This document shows positions 44,625-52,969 of a DNA stretch of 55,604 nt, piece by piece. The DNA is from JAKVCB01 sp963578605. Its GTDB lineage: Bacteria > Planctomycetota > Planctomycetia > Pirellulales > Lacipirellulaceae. The stretch lies in the NCBI GenBank assembly GCA_963578605.1, contig CAUZEA010000029.1:1-55604 (forward strand), written 5' to 3'. A program made the position numbers and the translations under genes. The notes under the pieces were generated by a model that saw only the letters and a program-made list of their open reading frames with translations, made no database searches and was not told the origin of the DNA. The first letter of the stretch is position 1. Every line of letters starts with the position of its first letter.

Positions 44625-46028
44625 TTGAAACGAGAATCTGTTTGGTTTACTTGTGGGAGGTATTTCGGGATCTGCTTTTTGCTGGTCGGTTGCGATCCTT
44701 CCAGTCGCCTACCACCTGCGAAGGATTCGTCTGCAGGGACAGTCGTTCACCAAAGTGTAACACTTCGCATTTGGGTCGTGAATGCGCCGGAGTTGGGCCG
44801 GGCACTCGGCCGTCTACGCGGTGAGTGGAAGGAAATCTCAGGCAGTTCGTTTGTGGTTGAAGGCCGCACGCCAGCAAGTTTACGGGAAATCGAGCAGCCC
44901 GACGCCGATTTGATCCTATTTTCTGTAAATGAGTTGGGCAAGTTCTGCGAATCGGGGTGGTTGCGACCGGTTCGCAAAAGTGTGCTGACGAGCGACCTTT
45001 ACGATGCCCAGGATGTTTTTCCAATAATCCGCAACCAGGTGATTCGTTACGGGGGCCAGACGATGGCACTCCCTGTGGCCGTCCAGTTACCCTTGATTTG
45101 TTATCGCAAAGATCTGTTTCAATCCGCCCCCCAGACCTGGTCGGAGTTTGCCCGTGCCTCTACAACCCTTGCACAACACGATTTGTCGGTGGTCGAGCCA
45201 GTTGCATCCTGGGGCGCCTGCCTGTTGCTAGCCCGTGTTGCCCCGTTGGCGACGCATCCGTCACAGGAGGCATGGCTTTTTGATCTGGAGACGATGAAAC
45301 CCCGCCTTACCGAGCCACCTTTTCTGAGAGCGTTGGAAATGGTCACGGCCGGAATGACCGCCAGTGAAGATTCGCCAACTGCGGCGACCTGGTCTGTCTT
45401 GACGGGTCGGGCCGGGATGGCGTTCGGACTGCCGCAGACGGTCCGCAAGGGTAATGAGAAGGTTTCCCCAGAAGTCGATGTGAGTCGGGTGGGCTGGGCT
45501 GAAATACCCGGCAGCCAGGAGGTTTACAGTCCCACGCTTGCCCAATGGGAGACGGTCGACGGTGACGTGCGGCGGGTACCGCTGGTGACCGGCGGTTTGG
45601 TGGCGGGTGTAACGACCACCAGTCGTAATGCGGCAGGTGCGTTTCGGTTGCTGGCGTGGCTTGCCAGCCGGGAAATCAGTGATCAACTGGCGGCAGCCGT
45701 CGATGGCATGCTGCCAGTTCGTGGGTCGCAATGGAGAGTCGGTGGAGGCGATTTCGAAGTTCCGGTTGGCCGCTGGGCGGGTGTCGAGATTGGGGCGGCC
45801 GCCGGTGAGGTATTTTCCCACCCCCAGGGCCTGTTATTGCCGCGAATTCCGGGAAAGGAGGCCTATTTAGAGGCCCTCCAAAGGGCAGTCGACGAGGTGG
45901 TTGGTCAAGGAGAAACCCCGCCACAGGCACTCGCACGAGCTGCCAGGTCATGGGAAGCAATTACCGATCATTACGGCCGCGAAGCGCAACGACGGTCCTA
46001 TTTACGGCATTTGAACCTGGGAGAGTGA
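44625..46028 (+). CDS. Extracellular solute-binding lipoprotein (sugar ABC type)
   Basis: 467 residues from TTG 44625 (GGAGG ends 8 bases upstream; TTG 44622 is equally possible). The N-terminus has a lipoprotein signal with lipobox L-V-G-C. The body resembles family 1 solute-binding proteins: L-R-I-W-V-V-N at the first strand, A-L-P-V-A-V-Q-L-P-L-I-C-Y-R-K-D-L-F in the hinge area and G-R-A-G-M-A-F-G-L-P later. No permease or ATPase gene is adjacent. Divergent from xylB, so a pentose or oligosaccharide ligand is plausible but unproven. Confidence 0.78.
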   Translation: MKRESVWFTCGRYFGICFLLVGCDPSSRLPPAKDSSAGTVVHQSVTLRIWVVNAPELGRALGRLRGEWKEISGSSFVVEGRTPASLREIEQPDADLILFSVNELGKFCESGWLRPVRKSVLTSDLYDAQDVFPIIRNQVIRYGGQTMALPVAVQLPLICYRKDLFQSAPQTWSEFARASTTLAQHDLSVVEPVASWGACLLLARVAPLATHPSQEAWLFDLETMKPRLTEPPFLRALEMVTAGMTASEDSPTAATWSVLTGRAGMAFGLPQTVRKGNEKVSPEVDVSRVGWAEIPGSQEVYSPTLAQWETVDGDVRRVPLVTGGLVAGVTTTSRNAAGAFRLLAWLASREISDQLAAAVDGMLPVRGSQWRVGGGDFEVPVGRWAGVEIGAAAGEVFSHPQGLLLPRIPGKEAYLEALQRAVDEVVGQGETPPQALARAARSWEAITDHYGREAQRRSYLRHLNLGE

Positions 46029-46227
46029 CGTCCGACGGTGGAGACCGCTTGTCAAAGCTCCCTATTACCGTTAACTTGGGGGCCGCTCCGCGTTCGAAGT
46101 TGTCCCGTTTTTTAGCGCCTTGCCGCTGGTATCCTTGGTGGCTTGAGAGAAAGACGGGCTTCTCCCCTGTCGGCCCGTTGGTCCTGCCATTTCATCCTGC
46201 CCACGGATTGGATTCTTTAGTAAAGTG

Positions 46228-47472
46228 ATGATCAGCACGGCTGCCGACGACACACGAATTGTTATCACGGGCATAGGCTTGACCGCGCCCAACGGTAACA
46301 ATCTTGCCGAGTACCGGGCTGCACTGCTTGCCGGTCGTAGCGGGGTTTCACGATATGACATTCGCTACGTGGGAGAAACGCTGGCGGGAATCTGTGATTT
46401 CGACGAATTAAAGTATCAAAAACGGAAGGAAGTTCGCCGCGGAACGCGAGCCGGAGGCATCGGAATCTACTGCACGAATGAAGCGATTACCGATTCCAAT
46501 ATTGACTGGGCAGAGGTCGATCGCGAGCGAGTGGGAGTGTATGTCGGGGTTACCGAGCATGGGAATGTCGAGACCGAGAACGAGATTCACGACATCAAAT
46601 CCTACAATTACGACACAAGTTTCTGGTCGCACCATCACAATCCGCGTACGGTTGCCAACAATCCAGCCGGTGAAATCACCCTGAATATGGGGATTACCGG
46701 CCCGCACTACACGCTCGGCGCCGCCTGCGCTGCTGGCAATGCCGGGCTTATTCAGGGAGCCCAGATGCTCATGCTCGGAGAGTGTGATCTGGCATTAGCC
46801 GGGGGAGTCTCTGAGAGTATCCGCACTTTTGGCATTTTTGCTGGATTTGCCAGTCAAGGTGCGCTTGCCGAACACGAAGAACCTGCGCGGGCTTGCCGGC
46901 CATTTGACCAGGATCGCAACGGCATCGTTGTGTCGGAGGGAGGGTGCATGTATGTGCTCGAAAAATACTCCGCTGCGGCTGCCCGCGGCGCCCGTATTTA
47001 CGGTGAACTTGCTGGTTATGCCATGAATAGCGATGCCAGCGATTTCGTGTTACCCAACCCGAAGCAACAGTCCCGCTGCATGGAACTGGCGCTTAGCCGG
47101 GCCAAGTTCAATGCCTCAGATATCGATATTGTCAGCACGCATGCCACGGCCACGGCCAGTGGCGATATTCAAGAGTGTACGGCGCTCCGCCGCGTGTTTG
47201 ACGGTGAGGCGGGGGTCTCGATCAACAATACGAAGAGCTTTATTGGGCATGCAATGGGGGCAGCCGGCGCACTGGAACTGGCCGGTAACTTGCCCGCTTT
47301 CGACGATCGAGTTTGCCATCCCACGATTAACATTGACCGACTTGACCCTGAATGCAACTTGCCGGGCCTGACCATTAACGAGCCGCGACAAAAAGATCGG
47401 GTCGAAACCATTCTCAATAATTCATTTGGCATGTTGGGTATTAATTCGGTTGTAATTATAAAACGCCTGTAA
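46228..47472 (+). CDS. Beta-ketoacyl-ACP synthase (FabF/KAS II-like), first gene of an acyl-chain cluster
   Basis: 414 residues from ATG 46228. The catalytic triad Cys-His-His is complete and spaced as in FabF: C167 (L-G-A-A-C-A-A-G), H305 (S-T-H-A-T-A-T) and H341 (S-F-I-G-H-A-M-G-A-A-G). It can therefore both decarboxylate malonyl-ACP and condense. In place of the usual T-x-T-G-D segment it has T-A-S-G-D. An ACP gene follows after 88 bases. Since the housekeeping fab genes are not here, this looks like a dedicated synthase working with the ACP at 47561. Confidence 0.9.
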   Translation: MISTAADDTRIVITGIGLTAPNGNNLAEYRAALLAGRSGVSRYDIRYVGETLAGICDFDELKYQKRKEVRRGTRAGGIGIYCTNEAITDSNIDWAEVDRERVGVYVGVTEHGNVETENEIHDIKSYNYDTSFWSHHHNPRTVANNPAGEITLNMGITGPHYTLGAACAAGNAGLIQGAQMLMLGECDLALAGGVSESIRTFGIFAGFASQGALAEHEEPARACRPFDQDRNGIVVSEGGCMYVLEKYSAAAARGARIYGELAGYAMNSDASDFVLPNPKQQSRCMELALSRAKFNASDIDIVSTHATATASGDIQECTALRRVFDGEAGVSINNTKSFIGHAMGAAGALELAGNLPAFDDRVCHPTINIDRLDPECNLPGLTINEPRQKDRVETILNNSFGMLGINSVVIIKRL

Positions 47473-47560
47473 ACAGCGCGATTCGGGTGTCACTGAAACA
47501 ACGGCAGTGGGCAAAAGCTGTCGAGGTGTATCCAAAGGTAAAAGTGAAGGAAGAAGAACG

Positions 47561-47821
47561 ATGACGAATTTGGAGATCCGGAAAGAGATTCTCGACATTT
47601 TGGCAGATATTGCTCCCGATGAGGATCTCTCGCAACTTGACGACGCAGCGTCGTTTCGCGACCAGATGGAGCTTGATAGCATGGACTTTTTGGATATTGT
47701 CATGGAGTTGCGGAAGCGCCATCGTGTGCAGATCCCTGAGGAAGATTACGAGCATCTGGCAAGTTTGGCGAGCACGGTTGCCTACCTGGAGCCTCGGCTG
47801 AAGGACATTCAGAAGGTGTGA
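47561..47821 (+). CDS. Acyl carrier protein, cluster specific
   Basis: 86 residues from ATG 47561 (GAAGGAAG upstream). Four-helix acidic carrier with the phosphopantetheine serine S40 in M-E-L-D-S-M-D-F-L-D. Housekeeping ACPs usually read D-S-L-D-x-V-E at this place, so D-S-M-D-F-L-D points to a specialised carrier. It lies between the ketosynthase and the first CrtI-like gene on the same strand. Confidence 0.9.
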   Translation: MTNLEIRKEILDILADIAPDEDLSQLDDAASFRDQMELDSMDFLDIVMELRKRHRVQIPEEDYEHLASLASTVAYLEPRLKDIQKV

Positions 47822-48022
47822 TTGGAGCGAAAATGTTCCCACCGCTGGGAGTGTCCTGAAAGCAACTTGAATTGACCAGCAAGGCCGAGCCTTGATGTCC
47901 GTTCTCGGGAGTGTGGCATCGCCGGCTGGTAAGGTTCCCGAGTCGTGAACGGCACCGCTCGCCGGAAGCTGGAACGACTAACGAGTCATCGCCCGCTCCC
48001 ACCGCCGAGTTGTTTGCCACTC

Positions 48023-49399
48023 ATGTACGACACAATCATTATTGGTGCGGGCATGTCTGGGTTGGCGGCTGGGATTCGGCTTGCCCAGTACGACCAGCAG
48101 GTTTGTATTCTCGAACGCCATACCACTATTGGCGGGTTGAATTCGTTTTATCGCCTGCGGGGCCGCAACTACGATGTTGGCCTCCATGCGCTTACGAATT
48201 TTTCTCCCAAGGGGAGCAGACGCGGACCCCTGGCACGGCTCTTACGGCAATTGCGATTCCGTTGGGATGACTTTGCGATTGCCCCCCAGTTGGGGTCGGA
48301 GATTATCTTTCCCCAGCAGCGTTTGAGGTTCGACAACAACCCGGAGACACTTCGCAGCGAAGTGGGGCGTTGCTTTCCAGAGCAGTCCAACCGTTTCGAT
48401 TGCCTGGTTCGCGAGGTGGTCGATTACGACGACTTAAACGAGTCGCACAGTGAGTTGTCGGCACGGGAAGTCGTCAGCTCGATTCTCACCGATCCGCTTC
48501 TTGCCGAAATGCTCTTTTGCCCGCTGATGTTCTACGGGTCGGCTCGGGAGCAGGACATGGACTGGGGCCAGTTTTCCATCATGTTTCGCAGCATCTTTCT
48601 AGAGGGTTTAGGTCGTCCCCACGCCGGTGTGAGAATCATTCTCAAACAGCTGGTTCGCAAGTTCCGGAGTTTGGGTGGGGAACTCAAGCTGCGCAGCGGC
48701 GTCAAACAACTTACCGTCGAAGAGGGAAAAGTCACCAGGGTCATCTTGGAAGGGGGAGCAGAAATCGAGGGACGTCGAGTGCTCTCTTCGGCCGGATGGT
48801 GCGAGACCATGCGGATGTGCGACGATGCTCAGCCAGTGACTACCAGAGTGGCAGGAAGACTCAGCTTTTGTGAAACCAACGCAACTCTTGACGTGCAGCC
48901 AGGGGACTTCGGCTACCACCGGACGATCACCTTTTTTAATGACTGTGACCATTTTTCCTGGGAAAAATCGGAACATCCTTGTGATCTTCGCAGCGGCGTG
49001 ATTTGTTCGCCCAACAACTTTGCGTACAGCGAGCCACTGGCCGAAGGGACCATACGGATTACAGCCTTGGCGAATTTCGAATATTGGAACGGCTTGGACG
49101 AGCATACGTACGAATTGGAAAAACTCCGCTGGTGCGACCGGATCACTGCCGCGGCAGTGCGGTTTATGCCGGACTATCGCAGTCACGTCATTGATACCGA
49201 TATGTTCACACCGACAACGATCCTCCGGTTTACCGGGCATGACAACGGAGCTGTGTACGGTGCCCCCACAAAACAATTGGATGGTACCACCCACTTGGAA
49301 AACCTTTTTATTTGCGGCACCGATCAGGGGTTTGTGGGTGTCATCGGCAGTATTATCAGCGGTATTTCGATGGCGAATCGCCATTGCTTGCGGGATTGA
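48023..49399 (+). CDS. CrtI-type FAD-dependent oxidoreductase 1 (phytoene desaturase-like)
   Basis: 458 residues from ATG 48023. The FAD-binding Rossmann motif I-I-G-A-G-M-S-G-L-A-A-G begins at residue 6, with I-L-E-R-H-T-T-I-G-G-L following. The C-terminal flavin segment is F-I-C-G-T-D-Q-G-F-V-G-V-I-G-S-I-I-S-G, as in the carotenoid desaturase/retinol saturase superfamily. No carotenoid genes are near; the neighbours are ACP and fatty acid-type enzymes, so an acyl chain is the likelier substrate. Its sequence shares little with the second CrtI-type gene beyond the flavin motifs. Confidence 0.85.
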   Translation: MYDTIIIGAGMSGLAAGIRLAQYDQQVCILERHTTIGGLNSFYRLRGRNYDVGLHALTNFSPKGSRRGPLARLLRQLRFRWDDFAIAPQLGSEIIFPQQRLRFDNNPETLRSEVGRCFPEQSNRFDCLVREVVDYDDLNESHSELSAREVVSSILTDPLLAEMLFCPLMFYGSAREQDMDWGQFSIMFRSIFLEGLGRPHAGVRIILKQLVRKFRSLGGELKLRSGVKQLTVEEGKVTRVILEGGAEIEGRRVLSSAGWCETMRMCDDAQPVTTRVAGRLSFCETNATLDVQPGDFGYHRTITFFNDCDHFSWEKSEHPCDLRSGVICSPNNFAYSEPLAEGTIRITALANFEYWNGLDEHTYELEKLRWCDRITAAAVRFMPDYRSHVIDTDMFTPTTILRFTGHDNGAVYGAPTKQLDGTTHLENLFICGTDQGFVGVIGSIISGISMANRHCLRD

Positions 49400-49541
49400 T
49401 GCCGCCGCTGTCAGGGAGCCTTTTTCTGGCTGCTTACCGATAACCCTTGGCTCAGCTAAAATGTTTCACTAGGTAGTTACGGATTCCGGTCTCAATCGAC
49501 GGCCTGTTTTTGCGGAGAGGTTACCAGCTTACCTGTCGACG

Positions 49542-50996
49542 ATGCCTCGAGATTTTCTTAAAGACGCGGGCCACGAATACGACGTGGTTGTGATTGGTAG
49601 TGGTTTGGCCGGATTGACCGCTGCAAACCTCCTGGCACGCAACGGACGCCGAGTGTTGTTGTTGGAACAACACTACAAGCTGGGGGGCATGGCGACCTGG
49701 TTCAAACGACCAGGCGGGCATATTTTCGACATTTCGTTGCATGGGTTTCCGTACGGCATGGTAAAGAGTTGCCGTCGTTACTGGACACAGGAAATTGCCG
49801 ATAGGATTGTCCAGCTCAAAGGTATTCGGTTTGATAACCCGATGTTCTCGCTAACCACAACATTCAATCGCGAAGACTTTACCCGATTGCTGGTTGGCGA
49901 CTTCAAGGTTCAGCGGGAGGCTGTTGACCAGTTCTTCAACACAGCCCGCGGGATGAACTTTTACGACGACCAGACGACGACCATCCGTGAACTTTTCGAG
50001 CGATTTTTTCCTGGTCGCGAGGACGTGATTCGCCTCCTCATGGAACCCATTACCTATGCCAATGGGAGCACGCTGGAGGATCCGGCGATCAGCTACGGTA
50101 TTGTTTTCTCCAATTTCATGTCCAAGGGTGTCTTCACATTTCAGGGGGGTACGGACCAGCTGATCAAACTGATGGAAGAGGAACTCAAGCGAAATCATGT
50201 CGATATCCGGATCCGATGCGATGTTTCGAGAATTCATTGTACCGGCGGAGAAGTGCGGGCTGTCGAAGTCAACGGGCGGATCATTAAAACCAGTGCCGTG
50301 GTATCAAATGCCAATTTGCGGGCAACGATCTTCAATCTGATCGGTGAAGAATACTTTGATGGTTCGTTCCTCGACGAAGCAAGGGAAGTGAGGCTCAATA
50401 ATTCCAGCACCCAAGTTTACATGGCGCTCAAGCCAGAAGAACGAATCGAAGAATCGACTGGCGACCTCTTGTTCAGTTCGACTGCCCCGCTATTTCGGAC
50501 GGAATTGCTGCTAAGTCGTGAGATCACCAGCCGGACTTACTCGTTCTATTATCCCCGCACTCGCCCCACAGGGCGGCCACGATGCTTGATTGTCTCGAGT
50601 ACCAATGCCCGCTATGAGGACTGGGCCGAACTTTCCAGCGACGAGTACGAGCAAAGCAAACGCAGTCTGGTCGAAACTACGCTCGATGTGCTCGAAAAGT
50701 ATGTTCCCAATGTCCGCGACAGGATTGATCACGCCGAGGCTTCCACTCCCGTAACGTTCAAGCACTACACCAAACACCTGGACGGCACCAGCTTTGGGAC
50801 CAAGTTCGAAGGGTTGGCGGTGAGCCGGGCCTTGCCCCAGCAAATCAAGGGGCTTTACCATGCCGGTAGTGTGGGGATTATCATGAGCGGCTGGCTGGGT
50901 GCCATGAATTACGGTGTGATCGTGGCCAACGAGGTAGAAAACCACCTGTTGGATGCCGCGGTGAACCTGGCACCCGCGGGACCTGACGCAAATTGA
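49542..50996 (+). CDS. CrtI-type FAD-dependent oxidoreductase 2 (phytoene desaturase-like)
   Basis: 484 residues from ATG 49542. N-terminal V-V-I-G-S-G-L-A-G-L-T-A-A-N-L-L-A and L-L-L-E-Q-H-Y-K-L-G-G-M form the flavin site. The middle has F-T-F-Q-G-G-T-D-Q-L-I, and the C-terminal end Y-H-A-G-S-V-G-I-I-M-S-G-W-L-G-A-M replaces the common G-A-x-T-x-P-G-x-G-V-x-G form. Likely desaturase, saturase or isomerase by superfamily. It lies 142 bases after oxidoreductase 1 and 82 bases before the dehydratase gene. Confidence 0.85.
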   Translation: MPRDFLKDAGHEYDVVVIGSGLAGLTAANLLARNGRRVLLLEQHYKLGGMATWFKRPGGHIFDISLHGFPYGMVKSCRRYWTQEIADRIVQLKGIRFDNPMFSLTTTFNREDFTRLLVGDFKVQREAVDQFFNTARGMNFYDDQTTTIRELFERFFPGREDVIRLLMEPITYANGSTLEDPAISYGIVFSNFMSKGVFTFQGGTDQLIKLMEEELKRNHVDIRIRCDVSRIHCTGGEVRAVEVNGRIIKTSAVVSNANLRATIFNLIGEEYFDGSFLDEAREVRLNNSSTQVYMALKPEERIEESTGDLLFSSTAPLFRTELLLSREITSRTYSFYYPRTRPTGRPRCLIVSSTNARYEDWAELSSDEYEQSKRSLVETTLDVLEKYVPNVRDRIDHAEASTPVTFKHYTKHLDGTSFGTKFEGLAVSRALPQQIKGLYHAGSVGIIMSGWLGAMNYGVIVANEVENHLLDAAVNLAPAGPDAN

Positions 50997-51078
50997 ACCC
51001 CTTTGGCATCTCGTAACCGGCAAAGCGATCTTGAAACGACTGCGGTTGCCGGACCATCACGAACAGGAACCTGCGTGC

Positions 51079-51510
51079 ATGAACCGGGAAAAGATTCAAT
51101 CGATCATCCCTCATCGTCCTCCTTTCCTGCTACTCGATGAAGTGGTGGAGCAGACCAGGGACCGGATTGTTTGCCGTAAGCGTTTTACCGGCGATGAATT
51201 CTGGTACCAGGGGCACTATCCAGATTATCCCCTCACGCCAGGGGTGCTCTTGTGTGAGGCCTCGCTGCAGGCCGGTGCCGTGTTGCTGTCAAAGCAAGCC
51301 GCAGAACAAAGCAGCAAAGTTCCGGTCGCTACCCGACTTAATAATGTCCAGTTCAAACAAATGGTACGGCCGGGTGACACGATTGAAATTACGGTTGAAC
51401 TGGTGGAACGCCTGGCCGCGGCCTATTTCATGCGGGCGCGCGTAACTGTGGGAGAAAAGCTGGCGATGCGGTGTGAGTTCGCTTGCACCATGACAGAACC
51501 ACAGCCATGA
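51079..51510 (+). CDS. FabZ-like 3-hydroxyacyl-ACP dehydratase
   Basis: 143 residues from ATG 51079. Hotdog fold with both active-site segments: I-P-H-R-P-P-F-L-L-L-D (catalytic His) and G-H-Y-P-D-Y-P-L-T-P-G-V-L-L-C-E-A (catalytic Glu). The later part N-N-V-Q-F-K-Q-M-V-R-P-G-D-T fits FabZ. It removes water from 3-hydroxyacyl-ACP. FabZ is normally found in the lpx block, where it is missing in this window; here it is part of the acyl-chain cluster. Confidence 0.9.
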   Translation: MNREKIQSIIPHRPPFLLLDEVVEQTRDRIVCRKRFTGDEFWYQGHYPDYPLTPGVLLCEASLQAGAVLLSKQAAEQSSKVPVATRLNNVQFKQMVRPGDTIEITVELVERLAAAYFMRARVTVGEKLAMRCEFACTMTEPQP

Positions 51511-51583
51511 CTCATTTTCGTAGCCGCCAGATTGCTGGCGGTCTTTTTGTACCAACCAGGACACACAGGAGCGGGCCGATCCA

Positions 51584-52393
51584 ATGGCTGCTGATTTCCT
51601 CCAACTGACCGGGAAAAACATCCTCCTCTTTGGTGTGGCCAACCGTAAGAGCGTTGCCTGGCATATTAGCCAAACGTTGGTTGAAGCTGGGGCCAATGTT
51701 GTCTACGTCGTGCGTTCGGAGACCCGACGTGAGGCGGTCGGTAAACTCGTTGGTGAGGCCCAGGTGTTGGTCTGCGATGTCGAATTCGAGGACCAAATCG
51801 TACAACTGTCCCAGAGACTTGCCGGCCGCTACGACGCGTTTCACGGTGTCCTGCATTCGATCGCTTTTGCCGATTATGGTTCGGGTCCAAAGCCGTTCTA
51901 CGAAACGTCCAAGCAGGATTTTCTGCGGGCGACCGACATTTCCTGTTATTCTCTGCTGGCGATCAGTCGGGCCCTGAAGGATCTACTGGCTGCGGATGCT
52001 TCGGTGGTGACGATTTCAATTTCCACCACCCGGATGGCAAGTGAAAACTACGGATATATGGGCCCGATCAAGGCGGCGCTCGACTCGTCCCTTGCGTTTT
52101 TGGCCAAATCGTTCAGCCAGTTTTCGGAAGTGCGGTTCAACGCAGTGTCGCCTGGATTGTTAAAAACTTCGGCGTCGGCAGGTATTCCCGGATATGTCGA
52201 CTCGTATCTCTTTGCCGAGCAGGCCACGCTCCGAAAGCGAGCGGTCGAGACGGCCGAGGTTGCCAACGCGGCTGCATTCCTGCTCAGCCCGCGGTCCAGC
52301 GGTATCAATGCCCAGCAGATTGTGCTCGATGCCGGGATGAGCACGAACTATTTCGATCGTGACATCGTGCGTCGATGTGTGGAGAACGACTAG
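51584..52393 (+). CDS. FabI-like enoyl-ACP reductase, divergent
   Basis: 269 residues. Short-chain dehydrogenase fold of FabI type: L-F-G-V-A-N-R-K-S-V-A-W-H-I at the N-terminus, catalytic Y156 and K163 in Y-G-Y-M-G-P-I-K (same spacing as FabI), and F-N-A-V-S-P-G-L-L-K-T near 185. Two positions differ: the S-I-G-F-A segment of E. coli FabI (Gly93) reads S-I-A-F-A, and the first active-site Tyr (Tyr146) appears replaced by Ile. It may act on an unusual enoyl substrate. The last 89 codons or so exist in a second, damaged copy at 55013. Confidence 0.87.
   Translation: MAADFLQLTGKNILLFGVANRKSVAWHISQTLVEAGANVVYVVRSETRREAVGKLVGEAQVLVCDVEFEDQIVQLSQRLAGRYDAFHGVLHSIAFADYGSGPKPFYETSKQDFLRATDISCYSLLAISRALKDLLAADASVVTISISTTRMASENYGYMGPIKAALDSSLAFLAKSFSQFSEVRFNAVSPGLLKTSASAGIPGYVDSYLFAEQATLRKRAVETAEVANAAAFLLSPRSSGINAQQIVLDAGMSTNYFDRDIVRRCVEND
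52120..52387 (+). repeat. Direct repeat copy 1 (3' end of the fabI-like gene)
   Basis: 268 bases aligned without gaps to 55013-55280 (offset 2893). I count about 19 differences by hand, near 93% identity. Weaker similarity continues into the noncoding tail to about 52458 (matching 55352). The repeats enclose the ParD-like and apionolactonase-like genes. Confidence 0.85.
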
Positions 52394-52836
52394 TGGTTTT
52401 CAAAGTGTTTCTCTCAGGCCAGCGACATTTTGACAAAACGGGGTGAAAGTTTCTGGCCAACTGAGCCAGGTCCCTCTCGATATCGGATCGCGCCGGCAAA
52501 TGATTCGTCGAATTCGGGCGCACCCCCACGGTCCACGGTACCAACGAGGGCCCGGTTTACCACGTGCACGGCGAGACCGTTCAACATTGTCCACGGCCAT
52601 GTATTGCGTGACCTCCCTGCCTGAATCTGCCAGCGCAACGTGCCATGCGGTGCCTCAGTCGGGAGGAGACAAGCCGCAGATAGCGACAGAAATACGATCT
52701 GGAGATACACTCGAATTAGGAGTTGATTACGACGATGATGAACACGTAAACTACGGCATGAGGTATCTCCAAAGTGGCTTTGCTGCAAATCCTTTTTGGG
52801 GACTTTCGGTAAGCTCTCTCCCAACGCGAGTTTGTC
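52394..52836. other. Gene-free region between the fabI-like gene and the micro-ORF
   Basis: 443 bases with several overlapping open frames on both strands, none with a domain, ribosome site or sensible composition. The first part resembles the decayed tail after the second fabI copy. I see no RNA gene. Confidence 0.35.
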
Positions 52837-52968
52837 ATGAGCACCGAAATTCCACCCGATATGGCGCCCTTCGTTCAACACATGGTCTCAGAGCAACGAT
52901 TCCTTTCGGAAACGGATGGGTTCGCGGAAGAATTACGCCTTCTGGAACCACCCCCCAGGAGTCTGTAG
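52837..52968 (+). CDS. ParD-like antitoxin micro-ORF, possibly truncated
   Basis: 43 codons from ATG 52837 to TAG 52966-52968. The product has the pattern P-P-D-M-A-P-F-V-Q-H-M-V-S-E-Q-R-F-L-S-E followed by E-E-L-R-L-L-E, close to ParD/RHH antitoxins (P-x-L-x-x-F-V-x-x-x-V-x-x-G-R-F-x-S-E-x-E-V-x-x-E-A-L-R-L-L). Such proteins usually run to 70-90 residues; here P-P-P-R-S-L and a stop follow the R-L-L-E helix. It ends one base before the GTG of the next gene, so the two are translationally coupled. No ParE-type toxin gene is seen beside it. Confidence 0.5.
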   Translation: MSTEIPPDMAPFVQHMVSEQRFLSETDGFAEELRLLEPPPRSL

Positions 52969-52969
52969 A

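Noticed and set aside
48023..50996. Carotenoid biosynthesis locus, suggested by two CrtI-like genes
   Set aside because: No phytoene synthase (CrtB), cyclase or GGPP synthase gene nearby; neighbours are fatty acid-type enzymes.
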